DNA of 33,756 bases from Stenotrophomonas maltophilia (GCA_002435595.1 DJBL01000066.1:1-33756), one strand, 5' to 3'; positions 9,321 to 18,189 are shown, counted from the first letter of the stretch. The notes: a model not told the origin generated them from the sequence alone. Made by a program: numbers and translations.

Positions 9321-11387
9321 ATGGCGCATTCCCCCCACGACGCGCTGGCGCTTCGCCGCAGCGCCCGCGATGCCCTGCACCAACAACGCTTCGATGCGCT
9401 GGACCGGCTGCTCGGCGAAGTGGAGCAGCAGTGGCTCGACGGTGGCACCACGCGCTTTGGCTACGGTTGGCTGCTGGCCACCCTGCTCGACCCCGTGCAG
9501 GACCTGCCCGCCCGCCTGGAACAGGCCCGGCAGTGGTGTGCGCAACAGCCGCACAGCCCGCATCCGTGGGCCGTGCTCGGTGCGTTGTGGGACCGCGTTG
9601 CCGGGCGCATCCGTTCCAGCGAAACCATCGAAACCATCCGCCAGGTGCAATGGGACGCTGCCGGCCTGGCCCGCGACCACGCACTGGCCGCCTGGCTGCA
9701 CACCATTGCGCGGCACCCGCGCCCGGCCTTCGTGCTCGGCCGGATGCTGCGGATGTCCTGCTACCTCGGCGAGCCGCGCTGGCTGCAGCAGCTGCAGCGC
9801 GGGGGACGTGCCGAACTGTACAGCGCCCAGCAGCAGCAGGATCCGCATGGATTTGCCGCCGCGCAGGCCCTGCTGGCGCCGTATGGCCGCCCCCTGGACG
9901 CCCTGCCCGCCCTGCCGCCGCTGCTGGCCGGGCGCAGCGAAGAAGCGTTCGAATACGCGGCCGATTACTGGCTGCAGCAGGCACTGGCCATCTGCGCCGA
10001 CAACGCCGATACGCTGGAAACCTACCTGTACTACCTGTACCCGCGCTGGGGCGGCAGCCATGCGCTGATGCAGCACTTCATCGACGGCCCCGAGGCCTCG
10101 CGCCTGATGCTGCCGCAGCGCAACCGCCTGCGGGTGGTCAAGGAGCGCGACTGGCTCTGGTTCCAACCCGATGCCGAGGACGCCGAAGACGTTGCCCGGC
10201 ACGACCAGGCCTATGCCGCGCTGCTCGACCTGCACCTGGATGCGTCCACGCGGGCCCAGGTGCTGTGCTGGTGGGCGACGCTGGACTACCAGCTGGGCCG
10301 TGACGAACCGCAGGAAAACCAGGTGCACTGGGACCCGGTGCGGATGGCGCATGCGCACCACTGCCTGGCCGAAGCGTTCGCGCTGGACCCGGCGTGCGTG
10401 GTCGATGAAGGCTTGACCGTGCTGGAAGCCTGCGCCCTGTTTGCACACGTCGATGGCGCCGACAGGCTGTTTTCGCAGCTGCTGGCCAGTGTCGAAGACT
10501 GGACCGACAGCGCGCATGCGCTGGCATGGCTGGCCGCCGGCCGCCGCTCGGGCCTGTTCGGTTTCAGCATCGACGCCGCGCTGGCCACCCAGCACCTGCG
10601 CGGGGCGCTGGCGATGGCGCGCGAAGAAGAGGTCGACCTGTCCACGGTGGCGGCCAACCTGTTCTGTGCGGTGTCTCCCCCGGCCGGCCTGCAGATGCTG
10701 CTGGAGCTGGGCGCTGCCGGTGACCCGCGCGCGATGGCAACGCTGGTGGACCTGTACCGCGGCCGTGTGGCCGGCCAGGATTACCCCGCCTTCGTCGATG
10801 CGGCGCAGGAAGCACTGTGGACCGACCGCGCCATCGCCGCCGGCGACCTGGTGGTGATCTACAACCGCGCCTGGCAGCTGGGCCAGGCGTTCGACCACCA
10901 GGCCGACCCGCACCTGCAGCAGCAGTCGCGCCTGCTGTACCGCCGCTGCGTGGATGAGGCCGCGCCGCACGACCGGGTCTGGCGCCCGGCGCACAAGAAC
11001 CTGGCCGTGCTGCTGTACCAGGGCGACGATACCGCCGACAAACAGGAGGCGGTGTTCGACCTGCTCGGGCCGCTGTGGTGGCGTGGCGACAGCGCGACCC
11101 GGGCATGGGCGGCCGGGTTCTTGGCCGATGTCTTCCACACCGGCGACGGCGTGCCTGCCAATGCGTTCCTGGCCAAAGTATGGCTCGAGCGCGCCGCTGA
11201 AGCCGAGCCGGACAATGCCGAGGTGTTGCGCCTGCGTCCGCTGATCGACGGCCAGGGCAAGCTGTTTGGGGCCAGCCGGGCCGCGCGCCAACAGGCCCGC
11301 GACCGCGAGAAGGTGGACCTGCGCAGCTGGCAGCTCACCTTCGGCCAGCATGCCGTGCCGGACCGGCAGGACGTCCAGCCGGTCTGA
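9321..11387 (+). CDS. Large helical-repeat protein (DUF4034/TPR/Sel1-like), function unknown
   Basis: 688 aa, no signal peptide, so probably cytoplasmic. The N-terminal third (for example ARDALHQQRFDALDRLLGE and WCAQQPHSPHPWAVLG) resembles DUF4034-type proteins, in which a helical region precedes a W-x4-P-x-S segment. The C-terminal half reads as helical repeats of the TPR/Sel1 kind, ending in FLADVFHTGDGVPANAFLAKVWLERAAEAEPDNAEVLRL, where the last unit is Sel1-like. Such repeats usually mediate protein binding. The start is the ATG at 9321 with AAGGA 11 nt upstream. TAGAAT at 9281-9286 is a good -10 candidate without a clear -35. The gene converges on the 376-aa gene with 47 bp between stops. 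The family match is from memory of motifs only. Confidence 0.65.
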   Translation: MAHSPHDALALRRSARDALHQQRFDALDRLLGEVEQQWLDGGTTRFGYGWLLATLLDPVQDLPARLEQARQWCAQQPHSPHPWAVLGALWDRVAGRIRSSETIETIRQVQWDAAGLARDHALAAWLHTIARHPRPAFVLGRMLRMSCYLGEPRWLQQLQRGGRAELYSAQQQQDPHGFAAAQALLAPYGRPLDALPALPPLLAGRSEEAFEYAADYWLQQALAICADNADTLETYLYYLYPRWGGSHALMQHFIDGPEASRLMLPQRNRLRVVKERDWLWFQPDAEDAEDVARHDQAYAALLDLHLDASTRAQVLCWWATLDYQLGRDEPQENQVHWDPVRMAHAHHCLAEAFALDPACVVDEGLTVLEACALFAHVDGADRLFSQLLASVEDWTDSAHALAWLAAGRRSGLFGFSIDAALATQHLRGALAMAREEEVDLSTVAANLFCAVSPPAGLQMLLELGAAGDPRAMATLVDLYRGRVAGQDYPAFVDAAQEALWTDRAIAAGDLVVIYNRAWQLGQAFDHQADPHLQQQSRLLYRRCVDEAAPHDRVWRPAHKNLAVLLYQGDDTADKQEAVFDLLGPLWWRGDSATRAWAAGFLADVFHTGDGVPANAFLAKVWLERAAEAEPDNAEVLRLRPLIDGQGKLFGASRAARQQARDREKVDLRSWQLTFGQHAVPDRQDVQPV

Positions 11388-11434
11388 GCCGCGGCAGCCG
11401 ACCAACGCGCGGCGCTACATGGTCGCGCGAGGGG

Positions 11435-12565
11435 TCAGACGCAGCCGCGCGCTTTCAACACCGCCCAGCGCTCCGGGCCGATCGCCTTGCGCAGGCCCGG
11501 CAACGGATCGACGCTGCCGGTGTTGTCGGCCACCGCCACCACGAAATCGTCGGTGGTGGTGAGCAGGGCGCGACGCTCGGGCGCATCCAGCCATGCCGCC
11601 ACGTTCTTGAGCACGCGCGTGGCCGATGCGCTGCTTTGGCGCAGCTCCATGTACTGGCTGTGGCGCGTGCAGGCCTCGGTCAGTGCCGGCTCGGTGAACC
11701 AGTGCTCCTCGCCGTCACCCTGCACCGCGCGGATCTCATCGGGCGCCCACAGGTAGTAGCGCGCCTCGTCGTCATCACGGTCCAGCACCGCCTGCCGGTA
11801 CGGCTGCCGGCCCCACACCAGGAAGGGCGGCCAGGCCGCGGACACGTCTTCATCGGTGAAGCACAGCAACAGGCAGTACAGCGGCGGGCCGGCCGGAATG
11901 CGCGGCAACTGCGCGCTGATTGCCTGGATCAACAGCCGCTCCACCTCGGCGCTCACCGTGGCCAGGGTTTCGCCTGGACGCGGGCGCTGGTACTCCAGGC
12001 GGCGTTCGCCGCTGCGGCGGCCCCGGTCATCCAGGTACTCCAGCACGATCGTGTCCAGCTGGCCGGCGTCGTTGTAGCTGTAGACGTTCTGGCACCACCA
12101 GGTGGGCGCGCGCCTGGACCAGTTTTCGATCACCACCCGCTGCAGCCGGTCGCCCTCCCACTGGTAGGTCTCGTTGAAACCGCGATCGTCGGTGACCAGG
12201 TCCAGACCCTGCAGCGTGCCGTCGTGCTCGCGCCATTCCCACGCCGATTCAATGTCGCCCTCGCCAAACGTCAGGCGGTGACGCACCCCCGGCGCATGCA
12301 GCCACGCCGTGCTGCTGCGCTTGTCGCATTCGATCACCACCCGCCCCTGCGCATCGAAACCATGCCGCACATGCCTGGCCGGATCCGCCTTGTCATCGGC
12401 GACCCACCGCGGCTTGGGGCCGCCCTGCTTCTCCTGCAGGAACGGGGTGGCCAACGCCATCGACTCGGTCGCCCAGCGCCACTGCACCACCGCGGCCGTG
12501 CAATCGGCCACCAGCGTCTTCGCAGCGACCGGATCGGAATAGGTCGTATACAGCTGCCGGAGCAT
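11435..12565 (-). CDS. Unrecognised 376-aa protein
   Basis: I do not recognise this protein. The start at 12565 is supported by AAAGGA 8 nt upstream; the open frame extends to 12727 but crosses the inverted repeats after the TonB receptor gene. There is no signal peptide or membrane segment. The first half (about 60-200) is rich in short beta-type stretches with Asp-Gly or Asn-Asp turns (GFDAQGRVVIE, YSYNDAGQLDTIVLEYL), loosely like YD or RHS-type repeats. The second half has PPLYCLLLCFTDEDV, WPPFLVWG and YYLWAPDEIRAVQGDG. Trp content is high. Codon use and base composition match the neighbours, so recent transfer is not indicated. A stand-alone immunity-like or house-cleaning protein is possible, but nothing in the sequence proves it. 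Confidence 0.7.
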   Translation of the reverse strand: MLRQLYTTYSDPVAAKTLVADCTAAVVQWRWATESMALATPFLQEKQGGPKPRWVADDKADPARHVRHGFDAQGRVVIECDKRSSTAWLHAPGVRHRLTFGEGDIESAWEWREHDGTLQGLDLVTDDRGFNETYQWEGDRLQRVVIENWSRRAPTWWCQNVYSYNDAGQLDTIVLEYLDDRGRRSGERRLEYQRPRPGETLATVSAEVERLLIQAISAQLPRIPAGPPLYCLLLCFTDEDVSAAWPPFLVWGRQPYRQAVLDRDDDEARYYLWAPDEIRAVQGDGEEHWFTEPALTEACTRHSQYMELRQSSASATRVLKNVAAWLDAPERRALLTTTDDFVVAVADNTGSVDPLPGLRKAIGPERWAVLKARGCV

Positions 12566-12640
12566 TGTCGAGATCCTTTCAAGCTGTGGCATCGGTGCAA
12601 CCGCGCGTCCGATGCGGGCCGGGGACCATAGCATGCAACG

Positions 12641-12670
12641 CACAACGCCCTGCATAAGCAGGGCGTTGTG
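12641..12670 (-). terminator. Perfect 13-bp inverted repeat with 4-nt loop
   Basis: CACAACGCCCTGC (12641-12653) pairs perfectly with GCAGGGCGTTGTG (12658-12670) around an ATAA loop. It is the second of two hairpins between the TonB receptor stop and the next minus-strand gene. No U run follows. A transcription terminator or mRNA 3'-end stabiliser is the likely role. Confidence 0.6.
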
Positions 12671-12687
12671 GGGATAGCCCAGCGTCA

Positions 12688-12719
12688 GCGTCGGCAGCGC
12701 GCGAACACGCTGCCGACGC
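12688..12719 (-). terminator. Perfect 12-bp inverted repeat just after the TonB receptor gene
   Basis: GCGTCGGCAGCG (12688-12699) pairs with CGCTGCCGACGC (12708-12719) over an 8-nt loop, starting 8 bp beyond the receptor stop codon. Together with the hairpin at 12641-12670 it makes a tandem terminator-like structure. It lacks a U tract. Confidence 0.6.
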
Positions 12720-12727
12720 AGGGGCAC

Positions 12728-15055
12728 TTACCAGTTCATGTTGAGCGAAACGCCCACGGTGCGCGGTTCGTTGTACACCGCCGCCATGTAGTTTTCAATC
12801 ACGCCCTTGAGATTCTTCTCATTGGTGATGTTGCGCGCGAACAGGGCCACTTCCCATGCACCGTAGTTGCCGGAGTAGCCCAGCTTCAGGCCGCCTTCGA
12901 AGCTGCCCTTGGAGTTGAACTCGGCCGAGTCATACAGCACGAAGCTGGTGTAACCCTGCTTGTTCCAGTCGGTGGACACGAAGAACACATCGCTGTCATT
13001 GACCGGCACGTCGTAGCGCGCGGCCAGGTTGATGTTGTACTTCGGCGCATTCGGCAGCGGGTTGCCGTTGATCTGGGCGAAGGTGTTGGCACCGACCTTG
13101 ATGGTCGGATCGTTCACCGTGCACACCACCGCGCCGTTGAGCGCGCAGACCTGGGCGTAGACGCGGTCGTCCTGGATCTCGCTGTGCAGCAGGCTCACGC
13201 CGGCGCTCAGGCTCAGGTTCGGGATCGGGCGCAGTTCCATGTCCGCTTCCAGGCCGTAGGCCTTGGCCTTGTCGGCATTGAACAGCACGCCGTTGCCGTC
13301 CGAATCATTGCCGTTGAGCTGGATGTCGTTGACCACGTAGGTGAACGCGGCGGCATTCACGCGCAGGCGGTTGTCCCACAGGCTGCTCTTGATGCCCGCT
13401 TCCCAGGACAGGATGGTTTCCGAGTCGGCGGTGGTGAAGTCGGCGTTGAACACCGCCGAACGGCCCTGGATGGTCGGGCCACGGAAGCCGCGGGCCACGC
13501 GCGCATACACGCTGAACTGCGGGTTGAACGCGTACATCGCGCTCACGTCCCAGCTCGGGGTGGTGTCGGCCATTTCCACGTCGGTACGACCCTTGTAGGT
13601 CACCACGCCGGCGGCGGTATCGGCGGTCTTGAGCAGGCGGGTGTGCTTCTCGTCGCGGGTCTGGCGCAGGCCGGCGGTCAGGGTGAACTTGTCGGTCACC
13701 TCATAGCTGACCTGGCCGAACCCGGCCCAGGAGGTGTTGACGTTGCGCAGGCGCACCCAGTTGTTGGGGTTGCGTGCGTTGCCCTGCAGGAACCAGGCGC
13801 GCTGGTAGAAATCGGTAGTGTCGCGGCCGTCGAAGTAGAACGCGCCGACCTGCCACTTCAGGCGGTTGTCGTCGCCGTTGGCCAGGCGGATCTCCTGGGT
13901 CCACTGGTCCAGGTCGCGGATCTGGCCCATCGACTGGCCATAACCGTTGGCCACGCCGTTGACCGGGAAGTTGGCTGCCGCGCCGCCGTCGGTGTCGCCA
14001 CGGCTGTAGCCGGAGGTGGTTTCATAGGCGGTGATCGAGGTCAGCGAGAGGTCGCCGAAGTCGTACACGGCCTTCACCGAGCCGCCGTAAGTCTTGTAGG
14101 CCTGCGGGTTGTTGTCGGCTTCGTCGTAGGCCACGCGGTCGCGCGCCACGTCGGTCTTGTTGGAGCCCTTGGTCACCGCGCCACGCAGGAACAGCGTGGA
14201 GGTACCGTCGTAGTCGCGGGCGTGTGCCGAGGCCAGCAGCGAGAAGTTCTCGGTCGGCTGCAGCAGCAGCTGGGCGCGCACGTTGCGGTCGTCGAAGCCG
14301 CCCATGGCGTTCTTGCGCGGGGCCACGGTGCCATCGGCGCTGGGGCCGGTGTAGGTGTTGTCCACGTAGTCATCGCGGTGCTGGTACAGCGCCGACACGC
14401 GGAAGGAGGCGATGTCGTTGATCGCCCCGCCCACGCCGCCGTCGATGGCCACGCTGCCGTAGCTGCCATAGCTGGCCTGCACGCGGCCACTGGCCTCCTG
14501 GCTGGGCTTGATGGTGTCGAACTTGACGATGCCGGCGGTGGTGTTGCGACCGAACAGCGTGCCCTGCGGACCGCGCAGCACTTCGATCTGGTCCACGTCG
14601 TAGACCGGGTTGGACTTGAGCACCACGTGCTCGAGGACCACGTCGTCCTGGATGATCGAGACCGGCTGCGAAGCACCCAGGTAGAAATCGATATTGCCCA
14701 GACCACGGATGTAGAAGCGCGGGAAGATGCGCCCGGTGGTGGTCTCGGCGTAGAAGCTGGGCACCTTGCCCGACAGCGCCAGCAGGGTGTCATCGCCACC
14801 GGCGGTGTAATCGCGGATCTTCTCGCCCTGGACCACGCCGACCGAGACCGGCACTTCCTGCAGGTTGCGCTCGCGGTGGTCGGCGTTGACGGTGATGGCA
14901 TCCAGCGAGGTCGGCGTGGCGTCCTGCGCCATCGCAGTGCCGGCAAGGCCGAGCAGCGCGGTGGTGGCACAGGCCAGCGCCAGTGCATGGCGGCGCGGCA
15001 GCGCGGCGGAACGGCGGGACGGCATCGACACGGAGGTGTTGCGGTTGGCAGGCAT
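12728..15055 (-). CDS. TonB-dependent outer-membrane receptor (no STN domain)
   Basis: 775 aa from the ATG at 15055; the frame opens at 15121, but this start places a basic region (PSRRSAALPRRH) and a hydrophobic signal ending in GTAMAQ at the N-terminus. A plug domain follows (about 60-180: VPVSVGVVQGEKI, FYIRGLGNIDFY, DQIEVLRGPQGTLFGRNTTAGIVKF) and then a 22-strand barrel ending in a C-terminal aromatic residue (SLNMNW). Such receptors import siderophores, vitamins or sugars using TonB-ExbBD energy. The RGPQGTLFGRNTTAG segment places it in the branch near FyuA-like and xanthomonad carbohydrate receptors, but the substrate cannot be named. Without an STN domain it should not signal to a FecI/FecR pair itself. 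A minus-strand CATAAT at 15249-15254 would give a leader of about 185 nt that contains small hairpins (15088-15102 and 15122-15137). Confidence 0.92.
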   Translation of the reverse strand: MPANRNTSVSMPSRRSAALPRRHALALACATTALLGLAGTAMAQDATPTSLDAITVNADHRERNLQEVPVSVGVVQGEKIRDYTAGGDDTLLALSGKVPSFYAETTTGRIFPRFYIRGLGNIDFYLGASQPVSIIQDDVVLEHVVLKSNPVYDVDQIEVLRGPQGTLFGRNTTAGIVKFDTIKPSQEASGRVQASYGSYGSVAIDGGVGGAINDIASFRVSALYQHRDDYVDNTYTGPSADGTVAPRKNAMGGFDDRNVRAQLLLQPTENFSLLASAHARDYDGTSTLFLRGAVTKGSNKTDVARDRVAYDEADNNPQAYKTYGGSVKAVYDFGDLSLTSITAYETTSGYSRGDTDGGAAANFPVNGVANGYGQSMGQIRDLDQWTQEIRLANGDDNRLKWQVGAFYFDGRDTTDFYQRAWFLQGNARNPNNWVRLRNVNTSWAGFGQVSYEVTDKFTLTAGLRQTRDEKHTRLLKTADTAAGVVTYKGRTDVEMADTTPSWDVSAMYAFNPQFSVYARVARGFRGPTIQGRSAVFNADFTTADSETILSWEAGIKSSLWDNRLRVNAAAFTYVVNDIQLNGNDSDGNGVLFNADKAKAYGLEADMELRPIPNLSLSAGVSLLHSEIQDDRVYAQVCALNGAVVCTVNDPTIKVGANTFAQINGNPLPNAPKYNINLAARYDVPVNDSDVFFVSTDWNKQGYTSFVLYDSAEFNSKGSFEGGLKLGYSGNYGAWEVALFARNITNEKNLKGVIENYMAAVYNEPRTVGVSLNMNW

Positions 15056-15303
15056 GCAGGGGTCTCGGGGATTACAGAACTTGGGTGGCGTGCGGCGCAC
15101 GCGGATGAACAACATCGACACCGCTGCTTGGGCAGCGATGGGGCACGTTATTGCGTGGATGTTGCAGGCTGGTTGCAGGGCGATGCGGGGGACGGCCGTC
15201 CATCCCCTCCCCTGGTCTGCTGGCTGAGCCGCCGGGATTCTGGCGCGGATTATGCCCGCTTGGCGCAGCGCCCGGTAGGCTTGACGCTGTGCCGGATGTG
15301 GCT

Positions 15304-15337
15304 GACGGCGCCTGCGGCAACCACCGCAGGCGCCGTC
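15304..15337 (-). terminator. 14-bp stem hairpin after the chemotaxis receptor gene
   Basis: Arms 15304-15317 and 15324-15337 pair perfectly (core GGCGCCTGCGG / CCGCAGGCGCC) around the loop CAACCA, 9 bp beyond the chemoreceptor stop. The stem is very stable but no U tract follows on the minus strand, a common situation in high-GC genomes. Confidence 0.65.
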
Positions 15338-15345
15338 GCGCAGGC

Positions 15346-17895
15346 TCAGGCCGCCGCGGCCCGGCGCACCGCCGGGGTGCTGTCGGCCAGGCGGAAACGC
15401 CCCACCGTCTGCTGCAGATCGACCGATTGCGCGTTCAGTGCGCGTGCCGCTGCCGAGGCCTCTTCCACCAGCGCCGCGTTCTGCTGGGTCACTCCGTCCA
15501 TCTGCACGATGCCCTGGTTGACCTGCTCGATGCCCGCCGCCTGCTCCTGGCTGGCGCTGGCGATTTCCTCGATCAGTCCATTCAACTCGCCCACAGAGGC
15601 CACCACGCGCTGCAGGGTCTGCCCGGCCTGGTGGGCCAATGCGCTGCCGTCGGCGACCTGGCTGCTGGAGGCCTCGATCAGGCCCTTGATCTCGCGCGCG
15701 GCCTGCGCCGAGCGTTGCGCAAGCGCGCGCACCTCCGAGGCGACCACCGCAAAGCCGCGACCTTCCTCACCCGCACGCGCGGCTTCAACCGCGGCGTTGA
15801 GCGCCAGGATGTTGGTCTGGAAGGCGATGCCGTCGATCACCGTGGTGATGTCGGCGATGCGGTGCGAGGACGCCTCGATTCCGACCATGGTCTGGACCAC
15901 CTGGGCCACTGCCGCCCCGCCCTGCGCGGCCACGTCGGCCGCTTCGGTGGCCAGGCGGTCGGCACGACGGGCGTGGTCGGCGTTCTGCTTGACCGCCGCG
16001 GTGAGTTCTTCCAGCGACGCCGCCGATTCCTCCAGGCTGGCCGCCTGCTGCTCGGTGCGCCGCGACAGGTCTTCGTTGCCGGCCGCGATTTCAGCCGAGG
16101 CGCTGGAGACCGACACCGCCGCCTGCTGGATGTCACCCACGATCGCGGTCAGCTGCGCCACGGTGGCGTTGGCATCGTCGCGCATGGTGGCGAACACGCC
16201 CTGGAACTGCCCGTCGATGCGCGCACGCAGGTCGCCGGCGGCCAGCGCGCGCAGCAACCCGGACAAGGCCGCCAGGTTGCGGTCGGCGGTGACCATCAGG
16301 GTGTTGAGGCCTTCGATCATGTCGCGGAAGTCGTAGGCAAAGGCCTCGGCATCGCCGCGCTCGCTGAAGTCGCCGGCGGCGGCGGCCGCGACCAGCCGCT
16401 TGATCTCGCCATTGATGGCCAGCAGGCGACCGCGCACCCCGTTGACCGCCTCGGTGATCAGCGCCTTTTCGCCCGGCAGGTCTTCCATCGAGGCCGACAG
16501 GTCGCCATCGGCATAGGCGCGCACCAGGGCGACCATGCGCATCTTGGTCTGGATATGCGCGGCCACCAGTTCATTGGTGCCGGTCACCATGGTGCCGAAC
16601 TCGCCTTCGAAGCGGCTGGCATCGATGCGGTGGCTGATCGCACCTTCGGCGTGACGCTGGCTCATTTCGTTCTGCGCGTGGATGATCTCGCGCAGCTTGG
16701 CCTGCATCTGCTGCAGCGCGCCCATCAGCTGGCCGACCTCGTCCTGCCGCGCCACCACGATCTGCCGATCCAGGCGGCCGGCGGCGACGTCGCGCGCCAC
16801 CTGCCCGGCCTGGGCCAGCGGCGTGCTGAGCAGGCGCTTGACCACCACCAGCAGCGCCACGATCACCACCAGCAGGCCCAGACCGGCGACCAGCGCGATG
16901 CGCAGCATCAGCGTGTGCAGCACGCCCTCCAGCACCGATACCGGCTCCAACCCCAGCACCGTCCACTGCCAGGGGCCGTAGGCCTGGGCGGAGACGAAAT
17001 AGGCCTGGGCCGGGCCATCGGCGCGCTCACGCAGATGCACGGTGGCCTGCTCGCGGGTGCCGGCCAGCAGCGCTTCCAGCGCCGGCAGGTCGGCGGCCTC
17101 CACGTGGGCGGTGAGGGCCTGGCCTTCATCGGCGGGCGCGGCGATCAGCTGGCCGAAGCGCTCGCCGGGCCGGGTATCGACGGCCAGGAAGTGGCCCTGC
17201 TTGCCGAGCTGCGCGGTACGCAGGCGCTCCTTGAGCGCGGCCAGGCCATCGGAGTAGTTCTGGCCAACGAAGGCAATGCCCACCACCTCGCCCGCCGCGT
17301 CGGTGATCGGCATGTAGTGGGTCATGTAATCCACCCCGAACAGGCGCGCCGGGCCGGTGTAGCGCCCTCCCTGCATCAGCGTGCGGTAGGCCGGGTGCGC
17401 GTGGTCCAGTACGGTGCCCAGCGCACGGGCGCCCTCGGCATTGCGCAGCGAGGTGGACACGCGCACGAAGTCCTCGCCCTGGCGCACGAACACCGTGGCC
17501 ACGCCACCGGTGGCGCTGGCGAAGCGGTCCACCGCCGCCTCCTGCAGGTTGATGCTTTGTGCCCCCAGGCGCAGCGTGGGCACCTGGCGTTCGCCGACGC
17601 TGACCGGATGGGCTTGATCCAGGCTGGCATCGCCCTCGGGCAGCATCGCGCGGAAGGTGCCGGCCATGCGCTCGGTGCTGTCGCTCAGGCTGCGGTCGTA
17701 GAGTTCGACCGAATCACGCATCAGCGCGGTGGACGATTGCAGGCCGGCCTGCACGCGCTGCTGGTAGCTGGTCGCAGCCTGGCGATAGATGAGCACCGCC
17801 AGCACGACGAAGGCGACGGCGGTGATGATGCCCATCAGCAACGCAAGGCGCGCGCCGATGGACGAGGAGAAAACGGTGGCGGCACGGGTCGTCAT
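15346..17895 (-). CDS. Methyl-accepting chemotaxis protein with Cache sensor and HAMP array
   Basis: 849 aa, inner membrane. TM1 is about 17-37, TM2 about 331-353. The periplasmic part (38-325) looks like a Cache_3-Cache_2 sensor (ATVFVRQGEDFVRVSTSL, GVDYMTHYMPITDAAGEVVGIAFVGQNY). After TM2, HAMP-like units recur with about 45-residue spacing (AAGRLD at 371, AEGAIS at 416, ADGDLS at 462, AAGDFS at 506, AAGDLR at 552). The signalling domain (about 590-830) has the conserved hairpin tip IDGIAFQTNILALNAAVEAARAGEEGRGFAVVA (in parts, 687-719). It would relay ligand binding to CheW/CheA and so to the flagellar motor. No C-terminal NWETF-type CheR/CheB tether is present. A sigma-28 type promoter lies just upstream, and the hairpin at 15304-15337 follows. 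Confidence 0.93.
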   Translation of the reverse strand: MTTRAATVFSSSIGARLALLMGIITAVAFVVLAVLIYRQAATSYQQRVQAGLQSSTALMRDSVELYDRSLSDSTERMAGTFRAMLPEGDASLDQAHPVSVGERQVPTLRLGAQSINLQEAAVDRFASATGGVATVFVRQGEDFVRVSTSLRNAEGARALGTVLDHAHPAYRTLMQGGRYTGPARLFGVDYMTHYMPITDAAGEVVGIAFVGQNYSDGLAALKERLRTAQLGKQGHFLAVDTRPGERFGQLIAAPADEGQALTAHVEAADLPALEALLAGTREQATVHLRERADGPAQAYFVSAQAYGPWQWTVLGLEPVSVLEGVLHTLMLRIALVAGLGLLVVIVALLVVVKRLLSTPLAQAGQVARDVAAGRLDRQIVVARQDEVGQLMGALQQMQAKLREIIHAQNEMSQRHAEGAISHRIDASRFEGEFGTMVTGTNELVAAHIQTKMRMVALVRAYADGDLSASMEDLPGEKALITEAVNGVRGRLLAINGEIKRLVAAAAAGDFSERGDAEAFAYDFRDMIEGLNTLMVTADRNLAALSGLLRALAAGDLRARIDGQFQGVFATMRDDANATVAQLTAIVGDIQQAAVSVSSASAEIAAGNEDLSRRTEQQAASLEESAASLEELTAAVKQNADHARRADRLATEAADVAAQGGAAVAQVVQTMVGIEASSHRIADITTVIDGIAFQTNILALNAAVEAARAGEEGRGFAVVASEVRALAQRSAQAAREIKGLIEASSSQVADGSALAHQAGQTLQRVVASVGELNGLIEEIASASQEQAAGIEQVNQGIVQMDGVTQQNAALVEEASAAARALNAQSVDLQQTVGRFRLADSTPAVRRAAAA

Positions 17896-17915
17896 CGTTG
17901 GTACTCGAGGAGAAA

Positions 17916-17939
17916 AAGTGTGGGATGTTCGTCACACTT
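17916..17939. repeat. Inverted repeat at the start region of the chemoreceptor transcript
   Basis: AAGTGTG (17916-17922) and CACACTT (17933-17939) form a 7-bp dyad with a 10-bp centre. It abuts the sigma-28 -10 box and covers the expected start point near 17934, so it may be an operator. On the minus strand the right half is followed by T residues, but the left arm would only be partly transcribed. Confidence 0.4.
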
Positions 17940-17940
17940 C

Positions 17941-17968
17941 TTATCGGCACCCTTTCTGGTCCTCTTTA
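17941..17968 (-). promoter_or_regulatory. Sigma-28 (FliA) type promoter of the chemoreceptor gene
   Basis: Read on the minus strand, TAAAG (17968-17964) and GCCGATAA (17948-17941) match the flagellar sigma-28 consensus; the -10 octamer is exact and 16 nt separate TAAA from GCCG (15 is usual). The predicted leader before the ATG at 17895 is about 40 nt. The region 17969-18159 holds no gene that I can support. Confidence 0.75.
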
Positions 17969-18159
17969 CGTTTTCGTGCCTAGTCCTTTCCTACTAGATT
18001 CGCCATGTAAGTCATTGTTTCGTATGGCGAGCACGTGAAATTTCTCTTCACAAATCCGTTCGCATGTTCAGATTCCCCGCGGGCGGCCGAGGACGGAGCC
18101 ACCCGCGTCGGCTTGAGCACCTGCGCCAGCCCAGCGCGCGCGGCGGAATGAAGCAGCTC

Positions 18160-18189
18160 TTGGCAGCGCCCCATTCACGGCGCTAGACT
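18160..18189 (+). promoter_or_regulatory. Promoter of tRNA-Ala
   Basis: TTGGCA (18160-18165) and TAGACT (18184-18189) with 18-bp spacing lie 45 bp before the mature tRNA 5' end, a normal distance for a tRNA leader. Confidence 0.65.

Noticed and set aside
12668..17997. Two very long plus-strand open frames (1222 and 948 codons) opposite the first TonB receptor and chemoreceptor genes
   Set aside because: Same cause: third-position G/C bias keeps the antisense frame free of stops. The minus-strand proteins have full family signatures.
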